Shown here: piece after piece, positions 19,613 to 28,476 of the stretch
How positions within the stretch are numbered: position 1 is the first letter of the stretch
Layout: each line of letters begins with the position of its first letter
Assembly (NCBI GenBank): GCA_964503145.1
Contig: CAZCYV010000003.1
Span: 124,001-188,000 of the forward strand
Length of the DNA stretch: 64,000 nt
Origin: RBG-16-57-11 sp964503145
Lineage (GTDB): Bacteria > Chloroflexota > Anaerolineae > Anaerolineales > UBA4823
Direction: 5' to 3'
Made by a program: the position numbers and the translations under genes
The notes under the pieces: model-generated
What the model was told of the DNA's origin: nothing
What the model saw: only the letters and a program-made list of their open reading frames with translations
The model's database searches: none

Positions 19613-20961
19613 CCTCGTTCGCCTTTCCGAGCCGCCGCAGCAGGTTCGACCTGACCTTCCGTCTCGATCTGCCATGCCAGCCGCGGGCGCACCGGCCCCA
19701 GGCGCAGCTCTGGCCATTGCGAGCCGGGCGCGTCGGTAGCGTCCACCGTGAAAGAAAGCGCCTGTTCCTCCTGGAAATAACGCCGCAGGCGATAAGAACT
19801 GGCATTCAGCCCCAGGATATAGCGCCCTTCGTTCAGCAAATCGGCTGGGATGGTGCAACGGCTGATCGCCCGCCCCGCCTGGCGCACCGGGAAGGCCTGG
19901 TACTGCGCCTGGTCGTCGGTATCGAAGGAAGCCCAGACGTATTCGCCGCGCGCGGTGGTCAGATACAGCCCGACGCGCAGAGCAGGGATGGGCGCATCCA
20001 ACACATATTCCACTTCAACGTAGAAAGGCTCCGTCGAGCGGACTGTGTCCACGACTTGCCCCAGTCGATTTTTCAGGCGCAGCGACAACGGCCGGAATGG
20101 CGCGGCGTCAGCGGGCACTTCGTCCGCTGTCCAGACGCGCTCGCCGACCTGCGCCAGGCCGGAGGACATGTAGTAATCCACCGCTTCGGGGGTGGCGGAA
20201 CGATGCACCAGGCGGCCTTTGTCCAACACAATCGCCTCTTCTGTCAGATGCAAGATAGCCGACATATTGTGGCTGACAAATAGAACCGTGCGCCCTTCCT
20301 GAGCTACATCACTCATCTTTCCCAGGCACTTACGCTGGAATTCGGCGTCGCCAACCGCCAAGACCTCATCCACCACCAGGATTTCCGGCTCCAAATGTGC
20401 GGCAACGGCAAACGCCAGCCGCAGGTACATCCCACTGGAATAACGCTTGACCGGCGTATCGATGAACTTCTCCACGCCCGAGAAATCCACAATCTCATCG
20501 AATTTCCGCTCGATCTCCTGACGCTTCATGCCCAAGATGGCGCCATTGAGATAGATATTCTCACGCCCGGTCAACTCGGGATGAAAACCGGTGCCCACTT
20601 CGAGCAACGAACCCACTCGCCCATGCACTTCCGCATAACCTTCGGTCGGTTCGGTGACCCGCGAGAGGATTTTGAGCAGGGTGCTTTTTCCAGCGCCGTT
20701 GCGCCCGATCACGCCAATCACCTGCCCTTTGCGCACCTCGAACGAGACGTTGCGCAGCGCCCAAATATACTCCTCGCTCAACGGCATTGGCCCTGGATTT
20801 CCATGGCCCAAAGTTTTGCGGCGCAAAGGCGCGGCAATGGCGCTCACCAACGTCTCGCGCAGGGTGCGATAATCCTGCCGCGGGCGCCCCGCACCAACCC
20901 CAGCGCCCAGCCGGTACCACTTGCCCAGATCTTCAACCCGGATGGCAATATTATCGGTCAT
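19609..20961 (-). CDS. wzt: Polysaccharide ABC transporter ATPase with C-terminal glycan-binding domain (Wzt-like)
   Basis: Start at the ATG at 20961, sharing one base with the permease stop, gives 450 residues. The ATPase has Walker A GRNGAGKSTLLKIL (about residue 75), signature YSSGMYLRLAF and Walker B ILVVDEVLAVGD followed by the H-loop VSHNM. Residues about 290-420 match the Wzt C-terminal beta-sandwich (PALRVGLYLTTARGEYVW, LNEGRYILGLNASSY), which in known systems recognises the finished chain end. The pair with the permease exports a complete polysaccharide across the inner membrane. The two-domain form predicts export dependent on a terminal modification, possibly methylation or sulfation. 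Confidence 0.93.
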   Translation of the reverse strand: MTDNIAIRVEDLGKWYRLGAGVGAGRPRQDYRTLRETLVSAIAAPLRRKTLGHGNPGPMPLSEEYIWALRNVSFEVRKGQVIGVIGRNGAGKSTLLKILSRVTEPTEGYAEVHGRVGSLLEVGTGFHPELTGRENIYLNGAILGMKRQEIERKFDEIVDFSGVEKFIDTPVKRYSSGMYLRLAFAVAAHLEPEILVVDEVLAVGDAEFQRKCLGKMSDVAQEGRTVLFVSHNMSAILHLTEEAIVLDKGRLVHRSATPEAVDYYMSSGLAQVGERVWTADEVPADAAPFRPLSLRLKNRLGQVVDTVRSTEPFYVEVEYVLDAPIPALRVGLYLTTARGEYVWASFDTDDQAQYQAFPVRQAGRAISRCTIPADLLNEGRYILGLNASSYRLRRYFQEEQALSFTVDATDAPGSQWPELRLGPVRPRLAWQIETEGQVEPAAAARKGERG

Positions 20962-21851
20962 CACACGGTGTCCGCAAAGGTGCGCTCCATGCGCCGAAAA
21001 TAGAACAGTCCCGAGATCAGCACCAGGATGGCAATAACGGTGGAGACGGCCAGCATCGGCCCAGGCGACTCCAGCGTGCCCAACAAGACCCAGCGGAACC
21101 CTTCGACCACGCCCGTCATCGGGTTCAAGGCGTAGATCAGCCGCCACTTCTCCGGGATCATGCTGGCAGGATAAGCTACCGGCGTGATGAACAGCCAGAA
21201 CTGAGTCAAAAATGGAAGGATGTAGCCGATATCCCGGTAAAGAACGTTGAGCGCCGAAAGCCACAGGCCCACCCCCAACGCGGTGATGATCGCCAAAAGC
21301 AGGAACAGGGGCAAGGTAAGCAGCGCAGGAGTGAGTTCAAACCGGTATCCGCTGTCGGGCGCATAGGTGTAGTACAGCATCATGCCCAGCAGGACAAGAA
21401 AGGCCAGCGCAAAATCGACCACGCCGCCGAGCACCGAGGCAATGGGAATCGCCAGGCGCGGGAAATAGATCTTGGTGATCATTGAGCGATGGGCGACCAG
21501 CGAGCGGCCTGCATCTGTGAGAGCCTTGGTGAATAGACCCCAGGGCAACAGCGCCGTGTAGGAAAAAATCGGGTAGGGGACGTTATCCGAAGGCACCTTC
21601 GCCAGCCGCCCGAAAAAGATCGTAAAGACGACCATGGTCATAAACGGCTGAAGTATCGCCCAGGCTGCGCCCAAGGCGGTTTGCTTATAGCGAACTTTGA
21701 CATCCCGCCAGGTCAGAAAGTAAATCAACTCGCGGAAATGCCACAGTTCTTTCAGGTCGAGAGCCGACCAGCCACTGGAGGGGCGGATGAAAAGCACCGT
21801 CTCCTGGCCATTCGTCTCAAACAAAGACTTATTAAACGCTTTTTGGATCAT
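20961..21851 (-). CDS. wzm: Polysaccharide ABC transporter permease (Wzm-like)
   Basis: 296 residues with about six membrane helices and the ABC-2 membrane family signature: FLTWRDVKVRYKQTALGAAW before helix 1, PYPIFSYTALLPWGLF and LNVLYRDIGYILPF. It forms the channel for the ATPase encoded next to it. It overlaps the fcl stop by 4 bp and the ATPase start by 1 bp, so all three are co-translated. Family length is about 260-300 residues. Confidence 0.93.
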   Translation of the reverse strand: MIQKAFNKSLFETNGQETVLFIRPSSGWSALDLKELWHFRELIYFLTWRDVKVRYKQTALGAAWAILQPFMTMVVFTIFFGRLAKVPSDNVPYPIFSYTALLPWGLFTKALTDAGRSLVAHRSMITKIYFPRLAIPIASVLGGVVDFALAFLVLLGMMLYYTYAPDSGYRFELTPALLTLPLFLLLAIITALGVGLWLSALNVLYRDIGYILPFLTQFWLFITPVAYPASMIPEKWRLIYALNPMTGVVEGFRWVLLGTLESPGPMLAVSTVIAILVLISGLFYFRRMERTFADTV

Positions 21852-22798
21852 CGTATCTTGTGGCGGTTCTCTTTGTACCAGGCAATGGTCTGCTGTAAGC
21901 CCTGTTCCAGCGGGGTATGCGCCCGAAAGCCAAACAGCCGCTCCGCGCGGGACGTATCCAGGGAGCGACGAGGCTGACCATTGGGCTTGCTGGTATCCCA
22001 GACGATCTCGCCCTGAAAATCCGTCAAACGGGCGATCAACTGCGCCAGGTCCTTAATCCGGATTTCCTGACCAGAACCCAGGTTGAACGGCTCTGGACCG
22101 TCATAGCGCTCGGTCGCTAGCAGTAGCCCTTCGGCAGCATCCTCAACGTAGAGAAACTCGCGCGTCGGTGAACCGTCGCCCCATAAGACAACCTGCTGCT
22201 CGTTTCTTTCCCTGGCTTCGATGAACTTGCGGATCAGGGCTGGAATGACATGGCTGGTCTCCAGGTCGAAGTTATCCCCAGGCCCATACAGGTTCACCGG
22301 TAATGGATAAATTGCATTGAAGCCATATTGCTGGCGATAGGCCTGCGCCTGCACCAGGAGCATCTTCTTGGCCAGCCCATACGGGGCATTGGTCTCCTCG
22401 GGATAACCATTCCACAGGTCTTCTTCTTTGAAAGGCACAGGGGTGTATTTCGGGTAAGCGCAGATGGTGCCAACGGCAACGAACTTTTCCACGCCAAACT
22501 TCCAGGCTTCATGGATCAATTGCACGCCCATCATCAGGTTGACGTAAAAGAACTCCGCCGGGCGGGCGCGATTGGCGCCAATCCCGCCAACCAGCGCAGC
22601 CAGATGGATGATGACATCCGGCCGCGCGTCTTTGAGCATACGCTGGATTGCTTCGAGTTGCACCAGGTCATATTGCTCTATTCGAGGCACGAACACCTCT
22701 TTGGCGCCGCGCTCCTGCAACAGGCGCACCACGTAAGAGCCCAAGAAACCGGCCCCGCCGGTCACACACACCCGCCGATTCGTCCAGTAATTATCCAC
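21848..22798 (-). CDS. fcl: GDP-L-fucose synthase (NAD-dependent epimerase family)
   Basis: The GTG at 22798 gives 316 residues starting just before VCVTGGAGFLGSYVV; it overlaps the end of the regulator gene by 8 bp. GDP-fucose-synthase features are HLAALVGGIGANR, VGTICAYPKYTPVPF, a catalytic YGLAKK, NLYGPGDNFDLE and ATERYDGPEPFNLGSG. The enzyme makes GDP-L-fucose from GDP-4-keto-6-deoxymannose. GDP-mannose dehydratase is not encoded in the window, so it must lie elsewhere, or the enzyme may act on a related GDP sugar. Confidence 0.88.
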   Translation of the reverse strand: MDNYWTNRRVCVTGGAGFLGSYVVRLLQERGAKEVFVPRIEQYDLVQLEAIQRMLKDARPDVIIHLAALVGGIGANRARPAEFFYVNLMMGVQLIHEAWKFGVEKFVAVGTICAYPKYTPVPFKEEDLWNGYPEETNAPYGLAKKMLLVQAQAYRQQYGFNAIYPLPVNLYGPGDNFDLETSHVIPALIRKFIEARERNEQQVVLWGDGSPTREFLYVEDAAEGLLLATERYDGPEPFNLGSGQEIRIKDLAQLIARLTDFQGEIVWDTSKPNGQPRRSLDTSRAERLFGFRAHTPLEQGLQQTIAWYKENRHKIR

Positions 22799-23300
22799 TT
22801 TGTTCCCTCTCCAGCTCCTCCAGGCGCAAGAAGACGCGCGTCCCGATGACCTCCAGGGCAGGCGTGCACTCGCCCGGCGCCGCGGCGCCGCGCTCAACCG
22901 CCCGCACACCCATCTCCAGACAGGTAAGGCGGCAGATATCGGCAATATCGCCGTCGCCGACGATATACACATGGTCATAGCCAGCCTGGCGGACCTGGGT
23001 CAAAAGCTCACGCACATGCTGGCGCGTCTTGCGATAAAGCCGCATCGACGTTTCGATGTAGTTGACCGTCAGCATGGCGCGAAACGCCAGGCCTTCTGGC
23101 GTGATGATATAGCGCAACTTCCGCCGCCGGGCGCGTTTGACCTTCACATAGCCTTTGGCAATCAGGCGTTTGAGATGCCAGTTCACTGTGCCCACCGCCA
23201 CCCCGAGCTGGGAGGCCAGGGAAGCCTGAGTCACATCTGGGTCGTGTTCGATTTCCTCGAGCAGGGTTCGCTCGCGCTCGGTCAGAAGTTCGCTCGTCAT
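22791..23300 (-). CDS. Winged-helix transcriptional regulator heading the glycan operon
   Basis: 169 residues from the ATG at 23300 (a TTG two codons earlier is less likely). Residues about 8-70 form a winged helix: TQASLASQLGVAVGTVNWHLKR is the helix-turn-helix, and KRARRRKLRYIITPEG is the wing. Residues about 80-105 are a helical linker. Residues 107-169 read like a small Rossmann-type sensor (VYIVGDGDIADICRLTCLEMG). Similar MarR-like proteins head exopolysaccharide operons in other bacteria. Its promoter overlaps a palindrome repeated at 26362-26389, so it probably represses itself and the operon; the ligand is unknown. Confidence 0.85.
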   Translation of the reverse strand: MTSELLTERERTLLEEIEHDPDVTQASLASQLGVAVGTVNWHLKRLIAKGYVKVKRARRRKLRYIITPEGLAFRAMLTVNYIETSMRLYRKTRQHVRELLTQVRQAGYDHVYIVGDGDIADICRLTCLEMGVRAVERGAAAPGECTPALEVIGTRVFLRLEELEREQSG

Positions 23301-23301
23301 A

Positions 23302-23348
23302 TCCAAAATTCAGCCGTTGAATTATAACCGTATCCAGGGATTGGTCAA
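23302..23348 (-). promoter_or_regulatory. Promoter and palindromic operator of the regulator and glycan operon
   Basis: On the minus strand TTGACC (23343-23348) and TATAAT (23321-23326) are spaced by 16 bp. The palindrome aattcagccgttgaatt (23307-23323) overlaps the -10 and the expected start site near 23314, an ideal repressor position. The predicted leader is only about 14 bases. The block 23302-23329 recurs at 26362-26389 with one mismatch. Confidence 0.75.
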
Positions 23349-23422
23349 GGATCGATTTTGTCCGAGTTTTCGGCCCGGCGTCATCAGCGCCCAATCACTC
23401 AGAGTCGCCCGATTGCCACGGG

Positions 23423-25300
23423 TCAATTTGTGGGACAATTCTTGCGGACATTGGCGCGCGGGATCAGGATCTGCATCTGGAGTTCGCGCAAGGTCTCGAC
23501 CGGATAGTAATAGCACAGAACGATCTGCGACACCCGGCGAACCCAGGCGTTGTTTTCCGACCCGAAAGACTCGTGCGGGCTTTTATAGCGCGTCGAAAGC
23601 GGCTCGCTAATGATCACGGCAAAACGCTGCTGTTCCATATCTTTGCGGAACTGGCCGAGATAGTCCACTGCGTTGGACATTGCGGCTTCCATCAGGAACA
23701 CCCGCTCGTACTCTGGCGCCAGTTTTACGCCTTCGATCATTCCAAAGGTCAGCAAGTGCCGATTGGTGAGAAACAATACTTCGCCGCCTTGTTGGCTGGC
23801 TCTTTGAGCGAATTTCGTGACCTGTTCCAGCCCGGCCTGAACCACAGCCGGGGCCGGGAAAGGCGCTGGCGGCTTGCGCGAATACACGGTGAAGAAAGCC
23901 GAGGCGATCACCATCAGAGCCACTCCGCCGTTAATCAACGCCTCAGGAGGTAGTCGGCGCAAGGCCGGGCGAGGTTGCTCAGCAGGCGGCGCGCCAAAAT
24001 CGGCTTTTACCCTGTCCAGATAGAAATACATTCCGACGATCAACAACAGCACCATGTAGGCATCCATGTTGTGTAGATTGCTGCCGCCGCCGATCTTCAC
24101 GCTGACAATCGCACCGCCGACGAACAGAATCGCCAATTCGCCCGCCAGGCCCAGCCAGCGCAACCAGTGAACTCGCTTCCAGAGCGCATGATCAGGGCTT
24201 GCGTCCAAGAGCTTGCCCAGAATGACCAGGAAGACCGGCAGAGAAACGATCGAGATGGCCGGCAACAGCCCCAGCGGAAACGAAGCATTGGGCAACAGGC
24301 GACGCCAGAGCAGGTCCGAAGTAAAGCTGGTGGTAAAGTGTTCTGCCTCGTTCCCGGACCAGAAAATGTAAAGCGCCTGCGAAGCGACAGCCGTGGCAAC
24401 TCCCACAATGCCCCAACCCGCCAGGCGCAAAACATATCTTACAAGCGCAGGCCAGGTGGGTAGATAGCGAGGCCCCGGCGCCGATTCATCCACAGGTTCA
24501 ATCGGCCGTTCCATTAAGATCAGGGCAATCGCCAGCATGCCCGGCATGGGGAACCAATTCACGCGGCTGATTCCCGCCCACGCCGATGCCACCAATAAAG
24601 CAAAGAGCGACACGATCCCGCGCCAGCGCTCGAACTGCCCTGCAGGCATGGGCTGGTTCGAGCCGGTGTGAAATAGCCACAGCATCAGGATCACCGGCAC
24701 CAGCAAATGGTAGTAAACCGGCCCGATCATCAAATAGACAAATGTTACGCCGAAGACCGCCCAGGCCAGCACCCGATCCCGCAACTGGAATCGCCGGACC
24801 AAAACCAGGGCCGTCAACGTGGGCATCACTAGCCACAAAAAGACCTGCCAGGCGCGATGAAACCACAGCGGAAAATCGCCCAACAGGAATGGCACGGCCT
24901 GCAACAGATAGCGACTGGGATGCAGGACGGTGGGCGGTGTAGAGACGCCGTAAATACGCCGAGAAAAGAACAGCGACGCATTGTAGTAGCGGCTGGTCTC
25001 CGACCATCCCATCGTCAAGGGATAGGTCGAAATATCGGGCAAGTGCGACGCCGCCACATACAAACCCGCCTGCAGGATCGCCGCAATCAGGACACATTTC
25101 CACCAACGATCGAGCAAAGGATGTGGCTCATCGCGCTGCGCCCAGAGGCTCAACCCCAGGCTTGCTGCCAGCGCCGCCGCCCAGAAGACCGCCTGGCGCG
25201 CCCAATGGCTCTGCATCGCCTGCGCATAAGGCCCAAAGATCAGCGCCGGAGCAATGAAGCTGAATCCAAGAAAAAGAATCAATCCAAGCGTGCGTTTCAC
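23423..25300 (-). CDS. Multi-membrane protein, GT-C-like, unknown function
   Basis: 625 residues with roughly a dozen hydrophobic helices up to about residue 465, then a soluble C-terminal domain of about 150 residues beginning after a VIASAFFTVYSR helix. The loop after the second or third helix contains GWSETSRYYNASLFFSRR, in the place where GT-C enzymes carry an acidic residue. No family was firmly recognised. It overlaps the upstream flippase-like gene by ATGA, so the two likely act together, perhaps a polyprenol-phosphate sugar transferase with a lipid transporter. Assignment by architecture and context only. Confidence 0.6.
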   Translation of the reverse strand: MKRTLGLILFLGFSFIAPALIFGPYAQAMQSHWARQAVFWAAALAASLGLSLWAQRDEPHPLLDRWWKCVLIAAILQAGLYVAASHLPDISTYPLTMGWSETSRYYNASLFFSRRIYGVSTPPTVLHPSRYLLQAVPFLLGDFPLWFHRAWQVFLWLVMPTLTALVLVRRFQLRDRVLAWAVFGVTFVYLMIGPVYYHLLVPVILMLWLFHTGSNQPMPAGQFERWRGIVSLFALLVASAWAGISRVNWFPMPGMLAIALILMERPIEPVDESAPGPRYLPTWPALVRYVLRLAGWGIVGVATAVASQALYIFWSGNEAEHFTTSFTSDLLWRRLLPNASFPLGLLPAISIVSLPVFLVILGKLLDASPDHALWKRVHWLRWLGLAGELAILFVGGAIVSVKIGGGSNLHNMDAYMVLLLIVGMYFYLDRVKADFGAPPAEQPRPALRRLPPEALINGGVALMVIASAFFTVYSRKPPAPFPAPAVVQAGLEQVTKFAQRASQQGGEVLFLTNRHLLTFGMIEGVKLAPEYERVFLMEAAMSNAVDYLGQFRKDMEQQRFAVIISEPLSTRYKSPHESFGSENNAWVRRVSQIVLCYYYPVETLRELQMQILIPRANVRKNCPTN

Positions 25301-26325
25301 GAATAATCGCTTCCCTTCCCAATCTGTTCAGCGCCTGCGACCGATGATTTCCGCTTGGCGGCTAGGATATCGGGCACAAACAGCGCCCCCGGCAAGCTGA
25401 CCAGCATCATGATCGTGCGAAACAGCAATGCCGCGGCCAGCCCCTCACTGAGCGAGGCGCGGCCCAGGTTAGAAAAGATCAGCGTCATGCTGAACTCTTG
25501 CAGGCCATATCCATTGATCGAAATTGGGATCAGCGTCACGAAATAGACCAGGCTATACAGCCCACCGATCAACCAATACGGCATCCCCTGCCCCTGCCTG
25601 TTGACCACCAGGCTCAGCACGGCGAACAGGCACAGCATGTTGACCCACGTAAACCCCAGCGAAGCAGCCAATGCGCGGGGTTGCTTCAACCAAAATGTGA
25701 GCGCTTCGTAAATTCGCTGCAAAGCTCGCCGGCCTTTTGACCAGATGCGGTTGAACCACTGGCCGAAAATGGATGCGCCCCAGGCAGGATAGCCTTGGCT
25801 CGTCTGCGCCGACAACCTGTCATACAACCCTGTCCAATCGGCGCTGAAAAGCACCGGGAAACTGAAAGGAACCGCCATTGCCATGCCAGCCATGCCCACC
25901 AGCCGATCGGCGATCAGCGAAGCCGCACCCACCGCCCCATCGTAACGAAGCTGCACCAAACCGGCGAAGCGCACCAGGTCGCCTCCCACCGTGGTGGGCA
26001 GGAAGTTGGAGGCGAAAAGGCCAGCAAAGGTGAGGCGTAGGGTCTGGCGAAAGGGCAAGGGGCTATTGCCCGAGAAATCCGCCGAACGCAACAGAGCCTG
26101 CCATCGAGCAGCCACAGCTAGGCGCGAAATTACCATCAACCCCAACGCCAGGAGCAGCCGCCAGGCGGGGATCTGCTGGATCACGGCCAGGATTTGCTCC
26201 CAGCCTTGCTGGTAGAGCAAATCGATCAACAGTATCACCGAGACCAATGTACCAACGATGCGCAGGACGAAAGGCTTATTGACCCTCGCCCAAAGGCTTC
26301 GCCAGCGAATAAAGACCTCGCTCAT
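25297..26325 (-). CDS. LPG-synthase-TM / flippase-like membrane protein
   Basis: About 342 residues from the ATG at 26325 (a GTG at 26331 adds two). It has about seven to eight membrane helices. Segments typical of the LPG_synthase_TM (UPF0104/AglD-type) family are SRLAVAARWQALLRS, FASNFLPTTVGGDLVRFAGL, ASLIADRLVGMAGM and PISINGYGLQEFSMTLIF. Members include the membrane half of MprF and proteins in glycolipid assembly. A copy of the palindromic promoter element lies 37-64 bp upstream, and the downstream membrane protein is translationally coupled. Confidence 0.82.
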   Translation of the reverse strand: MSEVFIRWRSLWARVNKPFVLRIVGTLVSVILLIDLLYQQGWEQILAVIQQIPAWRLLLALGLMVISRLAVAARWQALLRSADFSGNSPLPFRQTLRLTFAGLFASNFLPTTVGGDLVRFAGLVQLRYDGAVGAASLIADRLVGMAGMAMAVPFSFPVLFSADWTGLYDRLSAQTSQGYPAWGASIFGQWFNRIWSKGRRALQRIYEALTFWLKQPRALAASLGFTWVNMLCLFAVLSLVVNRQGQGMPYWLIGGLYSLVYFVTLIPISINGYGLQEFSMTLIFSNLGRASLSEGLAAALLFRTIMMLVSLPGALFVPDILAAKRKSSVAGAEQIGKGSDYS

Positions 26326-26337
26326 CTTCACAGCACT

Positions 26338-28470
26338 TTATCGACAGCGCTCAATGCAATCTCCAAAATTCAGCCGCTGAATTATAACCCTGCTCCCGGG
26401 ATGTTCGGGGGTGATTTTTGCCATCGAAATCCCCCCTGGCTCAGCGCTGCGGCTTGCGTCCACGCTGCAAGCGTGGATATCCAAGAGCCAGCGGAAATCA
26501 TCCGACGCTGACTTCTGCTCCGCCACCAACTGCACACAAGGTCGTTGAAAAGCACGACGCTGTTGACGATTGAGCCTTTGCCAGGACGCGCGCTCCAGGT
26601 AAACATAGTCATAACCAGCGCGAGCGAAAGCAACGGGGTCCGGATCCTTAAGCAACGCATCGAAAGATGCCAGTCGATAATAGATCGTTTCATAAGCCGG
26701 TCCAGTGCTGCGCCCGAAGAGCACCACCGGGCGATAGGGATAACTGGGATCCAATACCCAGGCGTCCTCTTCTAAACGATCCCAATATCTGCGGCTCAAG
26801 ATCGCATCGGGCCGGTCGATAAAAGAGGAGAGCTGAGGGCGAGAAATGGCGATCAATTGAGAAGGCAGCAGCGCCAGCCCGCCCAGAACAGTAAGTGCGT
26901 ACGCCAAAGCAATCGTCGAACGGGCCAGCCTGCCGCCGCGCTGGAAGGCCAGCCACGCATAAGGCACTCCAAGTAACGCCCATATTTTCAGGGCTTCAGC
27001 GGTGAGGCGGACAATATCCCGGTCACGTTCGACAAAACGGAGCACCAGGGGAATTGAAAAGTTCAAAATTGCCATGATCGCCAGGCCGCCCGCAAATAAT
27101 TTGCGAGAGCGAATGTACCCTATGGCTGCCCAACTCACTTGCGGCGCAAGCAGCAGCAAAGGGCCAATTTCCGCCAGGGCAATCACCAGTTGCCCCGGGT
27201 CGGTGATGGACAAAGCCCCTAAATGGCCAGAAAGCAACGCCGGGGGCCAGCGAAAGCCGATGGGAGGCACCATAATTGAGGTGACCTCCGCTCCCCGCGC
27301 GGAAAGGAACACGTTTTGCAAGGTGACTGTCAGCGCGCCCCCCATCACAGGCGCCAGCGCAGCGCCCGGTAACAAAGGCCAAAGCCAATTGGAAAGGCCG
27401 GACAATGGCTGATGGAGCAGGGCGCGCCTGCCCAGCGCCAATATGACCCCTATCGCAATGCCTCCCCAGGCAGCGACGAACGTGGTTTCGGAGACCAATG
27501 CGCTTGCTGCCAAAACCGCCCCAAACAGTAATCCCTGGGCGGGACGCCAGCGACGCAGCGCCAGGATCAACAAGAGCGCCAGGATGGGCCATCCGCCTTT
27601 GCTGCTCATGGCCAGGGTAAGCGGCGTTGTGATGCCGTTAACAAACGCAAAAGGGAATGGCAATGGACCGCCGCCTTCGATATTCCATCCCTTAATCAAT
27701 GCACCTGGCAGATCGCTGGCCGTTTGCGCCGCAGAACCCAGCATCTGAACGCCCTGGCTCAGCGCCTCTAATTGCCCCTGCGGGACGAGCAGCAGCAGCC
27801 AACGCGTTCCCCCTGCAAACAGAATAAACAGGCCCAGCCAAAGCCAGGATTGCGCGCCCTTGATATAGCGACGATACCATAGCCAGGGCAACAGGAGACC
27901 CAAAGTCATCGAGAAGGCCTTGTACACCTCCAATGCGCTAAAGGGGAAAAAACCGCCAATAACCACCATACCGGCGGCCAGCAGGTGCATACCGTAATGG
28001 TGGTCCAACATCTTCTCGGGATTCAGGTAGAAATGCGGCGGCACGTCCCCCATGGCGAGCGTGGCAACCATCGGCAGATTGACGAAATCATCGAAAATCG
28101 CCAACCCACGGTTTAGCAGCATGAAGAAGAGAAAGAAAATAAGGAATGTCAGCCATTGCCCCCAAACCCGAAAATCACCCAGTGGGAAGCGCGGTCGCCA
28201 TGGAGAACGCCAGGCCGCGATCAGGCCTAAACCAAATACAGTCAGGGCGCTGGTCCAAAAGGCAGTTCGCAATGGCATCAACTGGGCATACAGGTTACTC
28301 AGCAGCATCAAAAGCATGCTGCCGCAGGCAATGCCGGTGAACAATCGTTCCCGCCAGCGTAGCCGGATGACATGCACACAGAGCAACCAGCCCCCCAAAC
28401 AACTCAGACCGCTCAGCGCCAGCCAGGCGAACAGTTCCAGGTAACTCCCGGTACGGCTCCAATACAGCAT
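26338..28470 (-). CDS. Large membrane protein, GT-C-like, unknown function
   Basis: 710 residues with about 14 hydrophobic helices and a soluble C-terminal domain from about residue 560. The first large loop has GLAIFDDFVNLP and MLDHHYGMHLLAAG, acidic and histidine residues placed as in GT-C glycosyltransferases. The C-terminal domain includes YETIYYRLASFDALLKDPDP and YDYVYLERASWQRL, a pattern seen in membrane-bound mannosyl- or arabinosyltransferase-like proteins. The last 20 or so codons run across the operator at 26362-26389, so the encoded tail is probably under DNA rather than protein constraint. It lies 6 bp downstream of a GT4 gene. Confidence 0.65.
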   Translation of the reverse strand: MLYWSRTGSYLELFAWLALSGLSCLGGWLLCVHVIRLRWRERLFTGIACGSMLLMLLSNLYAQLMPLRTAFWTSALTVFGLGLIAAWRSPWRPRFPLGDFRVWGQWLTFLIFFLFFMLLNRGLAIFDDFVNLPMVATLAMGDVPPHFYLNPEKMLDHHYGMHLLAAGMVVIGGFFPFSALEVYKAFSMTLGLLLPWLWYRRYIKGAQSWLWLGLFILFAGGTRWLLLLVPQGQLEALSQGVQMLGSAAQTASDLPGALIKGWNIEGGGPLPFPFAFVNGITTPLTLAMSSKGGWPILALLLILALRRWRPAQGLLFGAVLAASALVSETTFVAAWGGIAIGVILALGRRALLHQPLSGLSNWLWPLLPGAALAPVMGGALTVTLQNVFLSARGAEVTSIMVPPIGFRWPPALLSGHLGALSITDPGQLVIALAEIGPLLLLAPQVSWAAIGYIRSRKLFAGGLAIMAILNFSIPLVLRFVERDRDIVRLTAEALKIWALLGVPYAWLAFQRGGRLARSTIALAYALTVLGGLALLPSQLIAISRPQLSSFIDRPDAILSRRYWDRLEEDAWVLDPSYPYRPVVLFGRSTGPAYETIYYRLASFDALLKDPDPVAFARAGYDYVYLERASWQRLNRQQRRAFQRPCVQLVAEQKSASDDFRWLLDIHACSVDASRSAEPGGISMAKITPEHPGSRVIIQRLNFGDCIERCR
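26362..26389 (-). promoter_or_regulatory. Second copy of the palindromic operator/promoter element
   Basis: This 28-bp block matches 23302-23329 at 27 positions. It contains a perfect palindrome, AATTCAGC-C-GCTGAATT (26367-26383), overlapping a minus-strand TATAAT (26381-26386). No good -35 is seen. It lies inside the 3' end of the upstream gene and 37 bp before the flippase-like ATG at 26325. Confidence 0.7.
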
Positions 28471-28476
28471 CTACAT

